A stretch of DNA of 64,000 nt from Mucilaginibacter rubeus (GTDB taxonomy: Bacteria; Bacteroidota; Bacteroidia; Sphingobacteriales; Sphingobacteriaceae), in contig NZ_CP043450.1 in assembly GCF_003286415.2 (NCBI RefSeq), positions 434,001 to 498,000 of the forward strand, read 5' to 3'. The notes below the pieces were generated by a model, which was not told the origin of the DNA, did no database searches, and was given only the letters and a program-made list of their open reading frames with translations. Of the stretch, positions 35,601 to 44,341 are shown in pieces; positions within the stretch are counted from its first letter, which is position 1; each line of letters opens with the position of its first letter. Made by a program: the position numbers and the translations under genes.

Positions 35601-36039
35601 GGGGGATTCCGTCAATACCGCATTTTAGCCGCCTCAAAGGCTCCGCTTCATATATGTTGTTTTCAAATTTAACCCAGGTTAAACGTTGCAGAAAAGCTGG
35701 CAGTTGGCTTTCTTTTTCTTCGTTTTTGGCTAATGGTAATAAAACAGGTATAACTCTTATCGAACGATTGGACGCTTTTGCAGACAAGGCTACCCTCATT
35801 TCTTCATTTTGCCAAGGACTTAGTTTATTCGAACCAAAAAAAATGATGCAACAAGCTGAATGGCTTAATCCTAATTCCAGTTCTTCCTGCCACGCTTCCC
35901 CAACTATTAGCTCCCATTTATCAAACCAAACTTTATAGCTTTCTTTAACCAGCCATTGGGCTATCTCTTCGACGATTGGTTTGTCTAAACTGTTATGACT
36001 GAGAAATACGTCGTATTTTTTGGTTTGCCTTGCCGACAT
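32608..36039 (-). CDS. TIR-STAND NTPase-TM-FGE/SUMF1 fusion protein, putative immune receptor
   Basis: This 1143-residue protein has four parts. Residues 8-140 are a TIR domain (KKYDVFLSHNSLDK), with Glu79 or Glu80 in SPWQNEEMRVAL placed like the catalytic Glu of NAD+-cleaving TIRs. Residues 162-580 are an nSTAND1-like NTPase with Walker A GPSGSGKSS (202-210), Walker B LLIVDQFEE (285-293) and MRSDF (325-329). One membrane helix lies at 611-632, then a charged helical region to about 840. Residues 843-1143 are a formylglycine-generating-enzyme (SUMF1) module. The two catalytic cysteines of true FGE appear replaced by Tyr1109 and Ala1114, so this end is probably a sensor. I infer TIR effector, STAND switch and FGE-like sensor. 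The DNA looks AT-richer than its neighbours. Confidence 0.88.
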   Translation of the reverse strand: MSARQTKKYDVFLSHNSLDKPIVEEIAQWLVKESYKVWFDKWELIVGEAWQEELELGLSHSACCIIFFGSNKLSPWQNEEMRVALSAKASNRSIRVIPVLLPLAKNEEKESQLPAFLQRLTWVKFENNIYEAEPLRRLKCGIDGIPPGRPSKISNKRTSEKNPFKGLEAFGEKDKEYFFGRDFFIQKLKNHIDLYKLLILTGPSGSGKSSIILAGLVPLLRESNLITAIFTPRIDPINELTVALKRSIETKQTGESLKKELKNSESGEALYFFLRHFTSEDKKMLLIVDQFEEIFTQTTEDLRIQFINLLLKARDDENVRIILTMRSDFIGNCAVYPNLNLLVNDHLVQIGPMSEDELRAAIVEPSMLENLRLEEGLVDRIISDSKGASSELPLIEYALSELWRKRQGNTLTNIAYKSIGGVEGALVNRADAEYNLLSPSEQQLLRRMISLRLIQPGDGAMDTKRKASKTELHSMGEEKSVEKMIQLWTGKNLRMMTVYEDPISKQVYVELAHETLIRNWGKIQEWMQEDRETSKIINKIRLLAIDYTNLGEDYLLHGTQLQHVIKFSDILSGRLTETEEKFIKDSIERERTLKAREFKTAQDLKNAKSRSLTLLVITLIIIFLGLTTVTILFYSKKQTLNEYERLADSERINRAKTEAEKLWPLGPKSIEPLNQWIINYSFLINRLKLHQAALDRLRLSALQYTHKEKLADFFPEITALKNAVEAETKIKSRLMYAKEKEKPPLKKQLKEEEERIAKLRSDTAGRRTWNFGDDLEKQFRHDILSKLVVALTDFSAKNGLFADIKARLNKSKKIKKSTIDDFKAQWAQVNMRLARSKKYMNLRLSPQLGLIPLGPDPKSGLEEFIDWQTNEKELPERAETGSFTIKPSTGIIFVLIPEGEFYMGAQKKTPSLTNYDRQALENEMPVRKVKLKAFFLSKYEMTQGQWLRITGKNPSFHKPGYIRQPMPSPVTLSHPVEQVSWNEAKSTLSKLGLDLPTEAQWERAARADLNLIYAGTSKISELSRFSNIGGIEAKKVWPDLKSTYKDSWLIHSPVGSFEPNNFGLYDMTGNVFEWCKDQYSDYSIPPRNGDGLRISGETARIDRGGGFAYDQLSARIASRNKVDPDYKDYFLGVRPVRLISYLK

Positions 36040-36127
36040 AGTGCCTATTATAAAGTCATGCTTAAAATTAATTATTCATACAAAACAAAAAAAGGAGTAA
36101 ATGATTAATATTGATTTCAAAAGATAA

Positions 36128-36406
36128 AAATATCATTTTTTTATATCCCTAATCAATGTTTACAGCAAAGTCGATCAGTGTAATTTCCATAGAATTGATT
36201 TTCTTGTTTTATTTCCGGATTTAGGCAAGGCATACTATAATACAGCTATCACATATTCATACTTAGGCGATCTTAAAAATTGTTATGAATTTATGCAAAG
36301 AGCAATAAATATTTGGGAGAAAGTCTTGCCAGCTAACAATGAGGATTTGATACGCTCGCAACAATATTTTTTAGAATTAAAGGCAGCATTAAATAAGCTT
36401 ACCTAA
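36128..36406 (+). pseudogene. 3' remnant of a TPR-repeat protein
   Basis: A reading frame without a start codon ends at TAA 36404. From about 36221 it reads LGKAYYNTAITYSYLGDLKN, then CYEFMQRAINIWEKVLPANN and EDLIRSQQYFLELKAALNKLT. This is a tetratricopeptide repeat of the kinesin-light-chain-like type found at the C-terminus of bacterial STAND, TIR and CHAT proteins. Upstream codons lose TPR character near 36190, and in-frame stops lie before 36128. It is therefore the tail of a deleted gene. It is divergent from the TIR gene, whose start is 89 nt away. Confidence 0.7.
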
Positions 36407-36774
36407 ATAATTTATCATTCTGATTTATCTTTTGTTTTACAGTTTGAGCGTATAAAAATTTGTTTTTATTATAATAGACGCTCCTTGCTTAATTGTCAAA
36501 CCTTCCCGATCGGGATTATTCAACTACGTGCTGAATATTTCCAGGCTCGGCTGTTTAACCATGTAGTCCTGACTGGAACACCGTCACCGGTTTTAACTCA
36601 ATTAAAAAACGGTTTCTCTCAACTACTCTAATCCAGCTTAATAATTACGGATTTCCTATTCGAAACTTTCAGCAATCTATTATTCAGGCGGACACCTACC
36701 GTAAGTAGTAATCCCTTGTTCCCTCGCCAATCTTCCCTTTCCCCAATAAATCTTCACCAAAAAAAATAAAAATG
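36407..36774. other. Gap between the TPR remnant and the susC promoter
   Basis: No gene is recognised in this stretch. A 12-bp perfect palindrome, TCCCGATCGGGA, lies at 36504-36515. No integrase, insertion-sequence end or tRNA is seen. Confidence 0.5.
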
Positions 36775-36805
36775 TTTGGACGTATCATTTTTGTTACTAC
36801 CTTTA
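36775..36805 (+). promoter_or_regulatory. Candidate susC promoter (TTTG-N19-TACCTTTA)
   Basis: A -33 TTTG at 36775-36778 and a -7-like TACCTTTA at 36798-36805 are spaced 19 nt, the usual Bacteroidota arrangement. The predicted transcription start falls within the AGAATAGA motif at 36810. Confidence 0.55.
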
Positions 36806-36809
36806 TTAA

Positions 36810-36829
36810 AGAATAGACCAGAACAGAAT
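36810..36829 (+). promoter_or_regulatory. Candidate operator, AGAATAGACC/AGAACAGAAT direct repeat
   Basis: Two 10-bp half-sites are joined head to tail. The 20-bp motif differs from that at 44342-44361 at only two positions. Here it overlaps the predicted transcription start of susC. Confidence 0.55.
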
Positions 36830-36856
36830 AACCAATTATTCAAATTAAAAACCATT

Positions 36857-39800
36857 ATGAAAAAAAAAGTACCACCTAAAAAACTGGGCATGTATTTGCT
36901 GTGCTGTATCATGCTGCTTTGTTATCAGCACGTTTTTGCCCAGCAAAAAAGAAGTATCATCGGCCATGTTACCGACGAGCATGGTCAGGCCCTGCCGGGA
37001 GTAAGTATTTTACTGGAGGGCACAGGCCTGGGCACCAGTACCGACCAAAACGGCTTTTATAAGATCAGCGTTCCCGATGCCAATGCAAAGCTTTCGTTTT
37101 CATTTGTTGGCTACACTAAAAAAATCGTATCCGTTACTAAAGACTGGAACGGCGACGTATCCCTGACGCCTGATAAAAACGCGGGCAGTCTTGGCGAGGT
37201 TGTAGTTATAGGTTACGGAAGCAGGAAAAAAGCAAACCTTACCGGCGCGGTTAGTACCGTTAAAGGTACCGAACTGGAGAAATCGCCGGTTGCTAACGTA
37301 TCCAATACCTTGGCGGGCGCGGTACCCGGCCTCATCGTTAACACCCGCAGTGGTGAACCCGGTGCGGATGATGCCAGCATCCTTGTACGTGGTAAGGGAA
37401 CTTTAGGCAACACCAGTCCGCTGGTGGTAATTGATGGTATTCCCGACCGTGGCTTTAACCGTTTAGATCCTGCCGACATAGAATCTTTTACGGTATTGAA
37501 AGACGCTTCGGGCGCTATCTATGGTGCAAGAGCGGCAAACGGCGTAATCCTGATCACCACCAAGAGGGGTACTGCAGGCAAAGCCACTTTATCGTTTACC
37601 TCTAATTTTTCTATTACGCAGCCTACCCGGGTGCCTAAAATGTTAAGTTCATGGCAGTATGCGCAGGCAGCCAATGAATATGACGATTTGGTTGGCCAGC
37701 AGCACGAATATACAGCCGATGATATTCAGAAATACCGCGACGGATCTGATCCGCTTGGTCACCCAAATACCAACTGGTGGGATGCCGTTATGCGTAAATG
37801 GGCAACACAAACCAATAATACCCTTACATTAAGGGGCGGTTCGGATAAGGTGAAATATTACATTTCTGGCCAGCACCTTTACCAAAACAGTATTTATAAC
37901 AGCGGTGCCGATTATTATAAAAATGATAATGCCCGCGCCAATATCGACATTGCCGCCACCGACAATTTTAAAATTGGCGTAGATGTGATGTACCGGAGCG
38001 AATTTAAAAATGGCGAAGCGCCGGGTTATGACGCCAACGGCATTTTCCAGCAGTTGTGGAACGCATATCCTTACCTTACCCCGGTTTATCCAAATGGTAA
38101 AGTTGGCGTTGGTATTGGTGGCGGTCCGGCTACCAGTATGGTCTACATCCTGAACCAGGATTTAGGTTATACCCACAACACCTACGACTTTTTACAAACC
38201 AAAACATCATTTAGCTGGGCTTTACCCAAAGTTACCCCGGGCTTGCATTTGGACGGTTATTTTGCTTACGATGTCAATAGCAGGGCATACAAAGGCTTTA
38301 ATGCTATGCCGCCGCCTGCTTACAGCTATAACAAAATCACCACTAACTATGATGAGTATACCTCTACGGTGCCGCCAAACCTTTCTATCAGTAATTATCA
38401 AACCAAAAGCAGGCTAACCAACATCAAACTTGGTTATGAGCGTAAATTTGGTAAACATGGGATTGAGGCTTTTGTGGCTTACGAGCAGCAGCAACAAACT
38501 TATACCGAGTTGGATGCTTACCGCACCGGTTTCCTGAGTAATAACGTGCAGGAACTATTTGCAGGCAGTACCGAAGGGCAAACCAATAACTCGGCAACTA
38601 CTCAATTTGCCCGCCAAAACTTCATCAGCAGGCTATCTTACAATTATGACGACAGGTACCTGCTTGATTATAATATGCGTTATGATGGTTCGCCAAACTT
38701 CCCAGCCGGTAAACGTTTCGGTTTCTTCCCGTCTGTTTCGGCTGCATGGCGTATCTCACAGGAGCCGTTTTTTCATTCATCAGTTATTGACGACCTGAAG
38801 CTGAGGGGTTCATGGGGTAAAACAGGTAACGATGCTGTGGCCTCGTTTCAGTATCTGCAAACTTATGGATTGCAGGCCGGTCAGATTTCGCAGTACCTGG
38901 GTGCCGGTTATTACTATGGCCCTAACGCTACACAGACACCTGGTTTTACTTTAGGTCCAACGCCTAATGCTAATATAACCTGGGAGGTTGCTACAACTAC
39001 TAACATCGGTTTTGACGCGCAGTTATTCCATGCCTTTTCGGTAAGTGTCGACGCGTTTCGTTCATCGCGCAGAAATATCCTGGTTCCGCCAAGCGCGTCG
39101 GTACCTGATTACACCGGTTTGACTTTGCCGGATGTAAACCTGGGTAAGGTTGATAACAAAGGTATCGAGCTTGACCTGGGCTACAGCAAAAAACTCGGCA
39201 ATGATTTCTCTTTTAACATCAACGGAAACCTTACTTACGCGGTTAACAAAGTAGTTTATGGTGCCGAGCCGGCCAATGTACCCGATTACCAGCGCGTTAC
39301 CGGTCATCCGATTGATTCATGGCTTTTATACCAGGCCGATGGCATTTTTCAAAACACTGCCGAGCTTAACGCTTATCCACATCCGGTAGGTACAGGTGTG
39401 GGCGATATCAGGTATAAAGATGTAAATCATGATGGTGTTATCAATGACCTGGATAAAGTAAGGAATACCTTATCCAACACACCCCAGATACTTTATGGTT
39501 TAACGCTTGGGGGCCGGTACAAAAACTTTGACTTTACTGTCTTTTTCCAGGGGCAGGCAAGGGCCCAGGCTATTTTAAAACCTAATGGCTTAAATATGGC
39601 CGAAGAGTTTTTTGATGGCCGCTGGTTAAAAGAGGGCGATAACAATTACCCGCGCACGTTTAACGGCCCAACCAGCCGTACGTTCGGGTCAAATGCGTAT
39701 CCCTCAACTTTCTGGCTGCGTAATGATTCCTTCCTTCGCCTCAAAAATGTTGAATTGGGTTACAGCTTTTCAAAAGAGCTGCTGAGCAAGATTAAAGTAA

Positions 39801-39955
39801 AAGGCGCAAGGGTATTTGTAAGCGGTAACAACCTGTTTTCGTTTGATAAGTTCGGGCCTTCGTTTGATCCTGAAAGTGCTACAGGTACTGTTAACGATGG
39901 CAGGATCTACCCGCAACAAAGGATCATCAATTTGGGCGTAAATGTTACATTTTAA
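36857..39955 (+). CDS. susC: SusC/RagA-family TonB-dependent outer membrane transporter
   Basis: This outer membrane oligosaccharide importer has 1032 residues from the chosen ATG. After the signal peptide (LCCIMLLCYQHVFAQ) comes a carboxypeptidase-regulatory-like domain (GHVTDEHGQALPGVSILLEG), the TonB-box and plug region (EVVVIGYGSRKKANLTGAVS; SPLVVIDGIPDRG) and a 22-strand-type barrel ending RIINLGVNVTF. The upstream TTG frame beginning at 36776 is rejected because ATG 36857 opens a normal signal peptide. The SusD partner follows 11 nt later. Enzymes encoded to the right suggest pectin-type oligosaccharides as cargo. Confidence 0.95.
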   Translation: MKKKVPPKKLGMYLLCCIMLLCYQHVFAQQKRSIIGHVTDEHGQALPGVSILLEGTGLGTSTDQNGFYKISVPDANAKLSFSFVGYTKKIVSVTKDWNGDVSLTPDKNAGSLGEVVVIGYGSRKKANLTGAVSTVKGTELEKSPVANVSNTLAGAVPGLIVNTRSGEPGADDASILVRGKGTLGNTSPLVVIDGIPDRGFNRLDPADIESFTVLKDASGAIYGARAANGVILITTKRGTAGKATLSFTSNFSITQPTRVPKMLSSWQYAQAANEYDDLVGQQHEYTADDIQKYRDGSDPLGHPNTNWWDAVMRKWATQTNNTLTLRGGSDKVKYYISGQHLYQNSIYNSGADYYKNDNARANIDIAATDNFKIGVDVMYRSEFKNGEAPGYDANGIFQQLWNAYPYLTPVYPNGKVGVGIGGGPATSMVYILNQDLGYTHNTYDFLQTKTSFSWALPKVTPGLHLDGYFAYDVNSRAYKGFNAMPPPAYSYNKITTNYDEYTSTVPPNLSISNYQTKSRLTNIKLGYERKFGKHGIEAFVAYEQQQQTYTELDAYRTGFLSNNVQELFAGSTEGQTNNSATTQFARQNFISRLSYNYDDRYLLDYNMRYDGSPNFPAGKRFGFFPSVSAAWRISQEPFFHSSVIDDLKLRGSWGKTGNDAVASFQYLQTYGLQAGQISQYLGAGYYYGPNATQTPGFTLGPTPNANITWEVATTTNIGFDAQLFHAFSVSVDAFRSSRRNILVPPSASVPDYTGLTLPDVNLGKVDNKGIELDLGYSKKLGNDFSFNINGNLTYAVNKVVYGAEPANVPDYQRVTGHPIDSWLLYQADGIFQNTAELNAYPHPVGTGVGDIRYKDVNHDGVINDLDKVRNTLSNTPQILYGLTLGGRYKNFDFTVFFQGQARAQAILKPNGLNMAEEFFDGRWLKEGDNNYPRTFNGPTSRTFGSNAYPSTFWLRNDSFLRLKNVELGYSFSKELLSKIKVKGARVFVSGNNLFSFDKFGPSFDPESATGTVNDGRIYPQQRIINLGVNVTF

Positions 39956-39966
39956 TGAATTGAGTG

Positions 39967-41619
39967 ATGAAAAAGATATATATAACCTTTAGTTTATTAC
40001 TGCTGCTGATTACGGGTTTTTCCTGTAAAAAAGTGATCGATCTGCAGCCCACAAGCTCCTTTACAACCAACAACGTTTGGAAGGACCCCTCGCTGATACA
40101 GGTGTTTGTTAACCAGATCTATAAAGAATCGGTATTTGCCTTTAAAGACGGCGGCTTTGGCTGGGGATCACAAACAGACGAATTGTACAGTAATTTTAAC
40201 TGGTGTAATGAAAATACCTATATCATGGGCCAGGCAACGCCTGATAACCAATCGAGTTCATTCCCTTTAAATTACAGCTCCACATTAAATTACTGGACAA
40301 CGCTGTACAGCACCATTCAGAAAACGAACCTGTTTTTTCAAAACGTAGGCATGGCCGATAGCGTTGGACATGGTGCACAGCTGAACAATATGAAAGGAGA
40401 GGTGCACTTTTTACGGGCATTATGCTATTTTGAATTGTTAAAGCGTTTTGGCGGCGTTCCGCTGATCACCAAAGTTTATACCGCTAACGATAATACTTTT
40501 ACTGAGTCAAGGGCTACTTATGATCAGACACGCGATTTTATCCTGACCGAGATAGCCGCCGCCGCCGCGATACTGCCAAAAACGTATACCAACAGCAGCG
40601 ATTATGGTAAGGCTACGCTTGGCGCGGCTCTTGCCCTTAAATCCCGCTTGTTGTTGTATGCTGCCAGTCCAACTTTTAACACCGGTAATGATGTAAGCCG
40701 CTGGCAGGCTGCCGCCGATGCTGCAAAGGCGGTGATAGACCTGAATATTTATTCCTTACACGGAAACGCGACAACCTATAACACCATCTTTACCGATTTC
40801 TTTAACAGCGAAGTGATCTTTTCGCGGGTATTTAATGCCCAGGTACAGGAAGACCGCTACAATACCCTTTACCGCGACCTGAGCCCCAACGGTTACAATG
40901 GCTACAGCGCATACAATGTACTGGAGCAAATGGTTGAGGATTTTGATATGGCCGATGGCAGCCACTTTAGTTGGACTGCAAATGGTACCAACCCATATCA
41001 AAACAGGGAGCCACGTTTTTATGCGGATATCTTATATAATGGAGCGCCTTTTCAGAAGCGCAGTGCGCAGTTTTATGAGGGCGGGCTTGATTCAAAAACA
41101 AGCTCATTATCTCCATGGAACGCTTCAAAAACAGGTTACACAATCAGGAAGATGGTTGATGAGAGCTATGACTTTAATGTACAGCCTTATAGTGCCTGCC
41201 AGTGGGTTGCTTTTCGTTTGGGCGAGATCTACCTGAACTATGCCGAGGCTGAAGCCGCACTTGGCAACAGCAGCGAGGCACTGAACTACCTGAACAAGAT
41301 CAGGGTGAGGGCCGGCATGCCAACTATTACCGCTACAGGAGCGGCGCTAACAGACGCCATCCGTCACGAACGCCGGATCGAGCTATGTTTTGAGGGGCAC
41401 CGCTTCTTTGATATCAGGAGATGGGGCATGGCCGAAATAGGCTCTAAAGACGCGCTGGGTATTACTATTACTCCAACCTCGCCGGCCAATACATCGTTCA
41501 CTTATAAAGTAACCACGATACAAAAACGTACCTGGGTGCCAAGTTTTTATTATTACCCGATCCCTCGTAAAGAGATCCAGATCAATCCTAATATTAAACA
41601 GAACCCTAATTACAATTAA
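39967..41619 (+). CDS. susD: SusD/RagB-family surface glycan-binding lipoprotein
   Basis: This 550-residue SusD-like lipoprotein has signal LLLLLITGFSC with the anchor Cys followed by KKVIDLQPTSSF. The TPR-like scaffold is visible in GEVHFLRALCYFELLKRFGGVPLIT and LGEIYLNYAEAEAALGN, and the C-terminus has the family ending EIQINPNIKQNPNYN. It sits as a lid on the SusC barrel and captures glycans at the cell surface. ATG 39967 is chosen over the GTG 3 nt upstream. A strong terminator follows, so susC-susD form a two-gene transcript. Confidence 0.95.
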   Translation: MKKIYITFSLLLLLITGFSCKKVIDLQPTSSFTTNNVWKDPSLIQVFVNQIYKESVFAFKDGGFGWGSQTDELYSNFNWCNENTYIMGQATPDNQSSSFPLNYSSTLNYWTTLYSTIQKTNLFFQNVGMADSVGHGAQLNNMKGEVHFLRALCYFELLKRFGGVPLITKVYTANDNTFTESRATYDQTRDFILTEIAAAAAILPKTYTNSSDYGKATLGAALALKSRLLLYAASPTFNTGNDVSRWQAAADAAKAVIDLNIYSLHGNATTYNTIFTDFFNSEVIFSRVFNAQVQEDRYNTLYRDLSPNGYNGYSAYNVLEQMVEDFDMADGSHFSWTANGTNPYQNREPRFYADILYNGAPFQKRSAQFYEGGLDSKTSSLSPWNASKTGYTIRKMVDESYDFNVQPYSACQWVAFRLGEIYLNYAEAEAALGNSSEALNYLNKIRVRAGMPTITATGAALTDAIRHERRIELCFEGHRFFDIRRWGMAEIGSKDALGITITPTSPANTSFTYKVTTIQKRTWVPSFYYYPIPRKEIQINPNIKQNPNYN

Positions 41620-41633
41620 AATAAACAATGCAT

Positions 41634-41664
41634 AAAAAAGGCAGCAGCGTAGCTGCCTTTTTTT
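41634..41664 (+). terminator. Rho-independent terminator after susD
   Basis: AAAAAAGGCAGC and GCTGCCTTTTTT form a 12-bp stem with a 6-nt loop (AGCGTA), followed by further T residues. It separates susCD from the regulator gene. Confidence 0.92.
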
Positions 41665-41691
41665 CTTACTTTGCCTAAAACTACGTACTTA

Positions 41692-42702
41692 ATGGATAAG
41701 ATATTTGATGAGATAAGAAAGCTGGCGGAAGTTCCTTCTTACTCCAAGCATGACAGGTTTGTTCAGGGAATTATCAACGCTATCGACGAAAAATTCATCG
41801 GCCAGGATGAGGTGTTACCATCGGTGAACAGGTTGATCAAGGAACTGGGTTTCTCGCGCGAAACCATCATGAAGGGTTATAAAGATCTCATCAGCAGGGG
41901 GATTGTGGAGAGTAAAAACAGGCTGGGCTACTTTGTTGGCAACGGAAATACCGGGCAAACCTTAAATGTAGCCTTGCTCATGTATAACCTGGATACTTTT
42001 GAGGAGCAGTTTTACCGTAACTTCAGGCATGAGCTTGGGGAAACCGTACAGCTCACCACCTATTTTCATCACGGTAATATCGAGATATTTGAAACCATAC
42101 TTTTGCAGATAAGAGGGAAGTACGAAATGTATGTAGTTGCACCTATCCCGCATCCTAAAACTAAAGAGTTGCTGGAGATTATCCCCCGTAATAAATTCCT
42201 GATGTTTGACAGGTTTGAACCGCTGGAAGGGGAGTTTAACCACATCACCCAGGAGTTTGGGCACAGCTCTTACGATGTGTTTTCGAAGCTTGCTCCGCGG
42301 ATAAAGCAGTTTGATGAGTTTATATTTTACCATTCTAAAAACTCGCTCGATCCAAAAGAGATCGTACAATCGTTCAATAAATTTCTGAAAGATTTTGACG
42401 TGAAAGGTAAGATACTGGAAGAATACGTGCCCGGGTCTATCCAAAAAGGGAAGGTATATTTTACGCTTGACAACTTTGCCCTCTGGCAAATTATGCGCGA
42501 CTGTAAAACGCAGATGCTTGAACCTGGTAAGGACCTTGGCGTATTATCGCACAATGATGAGCCCGCTAAGGAAATTATCGGCATAACCACTTTCTCGGCC
42601 GATTTCTCAAGCATGGGGCAAAGGGCCGGGCAAGCTGTTTTATCTAAGGAGAAACTGCAGCTAACCGTTCCGATGTTATTGTTTGACAGGAATACGTTAT
42701 AA
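41692..42702 (+). CDS. GntR-type transcriptional regulator with sugar-binding-protein-like domain
   Basis: This 336-residue regulator has an N-terminal winged helix of the GntR type (about 5-80; EVLPSVNRLIKELGFSRETIMKGYKDLISRGIVESKNRLGYFV) and a C-terminal periplasmic-binding or LacI-like ligand domain (about 85-336) ending in LTVPMLLFDRNTL. This layout is usual for sugar-responsive repressors of the AraR type. ATG 41692 follows the in-frame TTG-like frame upstream and gives a typical N-terminus. It lies between susCD and an SSS transporter (9-nt gap), so it very likely controls this locus. Confidence 0.88.
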   Translation: MDKIFDEIRKLAEVPSYSKHDRFVQGIINAIDEKFIGQDEVLPSVNRLIKELGFSRETIMKGYKDLISRGIVESKNRLGYFVGNGNTGQTLNVALLMYNLDTFEEQFYRNFRHELGETVQLTTYFHHGNIEIFETILLQIRGKYEMYVVAPIPHPKTKELLEIIPRNKFLMFDRFEPLEGEFNHITQEFGHSSYDVFSKLAPRIKQFDEFIFYHSKNSLDPKEIVQSFNKFLKDFDVKGKILEEYVPGSIQKGKVYFTLDNFALWQIMRDCKTQMLEPGKDLGVLSHNDEPAKEIIGITTFSADFSSMGQRAGQAVLSKEKLQLTVPMLLFDRNTL

Positions 42703-42711
42703 CCCACCGAT

Positions 42712-44310
42712 ATGAATGCCATGATGATTGCCGGTTTTTTATTTTTTGCCGGGATAGTAGTTTTTATATCATGGTACCGAAGAGGCACTGCGCGGGTTAA
42801 TACCCTGAATAACCTGTTTTTTGCCAACAGGAGCCTTGGCTTTGTGCTGGTAGGCAGTGGCTTGTTGTTTACCAATATTAACGCGGCATCCATCATTGGC
42901 GAAAACGAGCTCACCTATACCAATAACATGACGGTTATGGCCTGGGGCGTAAGTTCGGTAGTGGCTATGCTGCTGGTATCCGAATTTATGATGCCGCTGT
43001 ACCTCAAAATGGGCATAGCAACAACTCCCGATTTTTTGACGGCGAGATATGGGGCAGATGTAGGCCGACTGGTGTCGGTAATATTCCTGATCAGTTATAT
43101 ATTCAACCTGTTACCGTCCGTGCTTTATGCAGGCGCAGTCGCATTTAATGGTTTATACCATTTTTCTGATGTATGGGGAATATCATATACTACCGTGATT
43201 GTGGTGTTGGTGTGGATCATGGGGATTATCGGCTGCATTGTATCCATTATTGGGGGATTAAAGGCAATTACAAAGCTTGATATATTATTGGGTGTGGGTT
43301 TTTTCTGCGGAGGGGTTCTGCTGCCTTTCTTTGGCCTTAAGTACATTGGCCACGGAAACATAGGGAACGGGTTACAGCAGGTGCTAACCAAAAATACCTG
43401 GCACTTGAACAGTATAGGTTCAGTACACGATGCTATACCTTTTAGCGCTCTGTTTACGGGAATGCTGCTGGTTAACCTTTATTACTGGGGCACTGAGCAA
43501 TATATTATTCAGCAGGTACTCTCGTCAAAAGATCTGGAAACCTCGCAAAAAGGTATCGCGCTTGCCGGTTTAGGAAAGCTGATATCGCCGCTGTTGCTCA
43601 ATATCCCCGGGATTATTGCTGTACATGTTTTTGCCAATATGCACAACACCGCCGAGGCTTTTCCAAGATTGGTTAGCCAGGTATCGCCGCCTTTTATCGC
43701 GGGTTTTATTTCGGCAATTGTTTTTGTGGCATCGCTTACAACGTTTAATGCCGGGCTCAACAGCTCAAGCACCCTTTTTATGCTGAACATTTACAAGCCA
43801 TGGTTGAAAAAACACTCAAAACCGGTTACAGAAAAAAAGCTGGTGCGCACAGCCAAACAGTTTGAGATTTTGATTTGCCTGCTGGCCATGTTTATAGCCC
43901 CGCTTATCATGTTTGTTAAAAATGGTTTTTACACCTACGTACAAATTGTTAACGGCTTTTTCAACGTGCCCATTTTTACCATCATGTTCATCGGTTTTGT
44001 AACTAAAAAAGTGCCTGGCGTAGCTGCGAAAATAGGGTTGGGCTTTTTTATTACCTGCTACGCGTGTACTCAATTGGTGGTGAATACGCATATTCATTTC
44101 CTGCATATCCTGGCCATTTTGTTTGTGATTACATGTGGTTTGATGTTGCTTATCGGTAAGTTATATCCTATGCCGGTGCCCTATACTTTAAAGCTGAATA
44201 ACCTGGTAGATATCCGCCCCTGGGAAAACCGGTACTATTTTGCAGCTATCCTGCTTATCCTCATGATAGCGTTATTTGTGATGTTCTCCCCATTGATTCT
44301 GGCAAAGTAA
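42712..44310 (+). CDS. Sodium:solute symporter (SSS family)
   Basis: This inner membrane transporter of 532 residues has about 13-14 hydrophobic helices. Family features include FANRSLGFVLVGSGLLFTNINAASIIGENELTY near the N-terminus and NAGLNSSSTLFMLNIYKPW after the middle. SSS proteins couple Na+ entry to uptake of sugars, uronates or other solutes. The gene follows the GntR regulator by 9 nt, so the two are co-transcribed. The cargo is probably a monosaccharide or uronate released from the glycan handled by this locus, by inference. Confidence 0.9.
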   Translation: MNAMMIAGFLFFAGIVVFISWYRRGTARVNTLNNLFFANRSLGFVLVGSGLLFTNINAASIIGENELTYTNNMTVMAWGVSSVVAMLLVSEFMMPLYLKMGIATTPDFLTARYGADVGRLVSVIFLISYIFNLLPSVLYAGAVAFNGLYHFSDVWGISYTTVIVVLVWIMGIIGCIVSIIGGLKAITKLDILLGVGFFCGGVLLPFFGLKYIGHGNIGNGLQQVLTKNTWHLNSIGSVHDAIPFSALFTGMLLVNLYYWGTEQYIIQQVLSSKDLETSQKGIALAGLGKLISPLLLNIPGIIAVHVFANMHNTAEAFPRLVSQVSPPFIAGFISAIVFVASLTTFNAGLNSSSTLFMLNIYKPWLKKHSKPVTEKKLVRTAKQFEILICLLAMFIAPLIMFVKNGFYTYVQIVNGFFNVPIFTIMFIGFVTKKVPGVAAKIGLGFFITCYACTQLVVNTHIHFLHILAILFVITCGLMLLIGKLYPMPVPYTLKLNNLVDIRPWENRYYFAAILLILMIALFVMFSPLILAK

Positions 44311-44341
44311 ATCTTGGTTTAAAATATATTTTATAATTTAT

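Noticed and set aside
36776..36856. N-terminal extension of SusC starting from TTG 36776
   Set aside because: The extension covers the promoter and the operator-like motif, and the normal signal peptide starts at ATG 36857.
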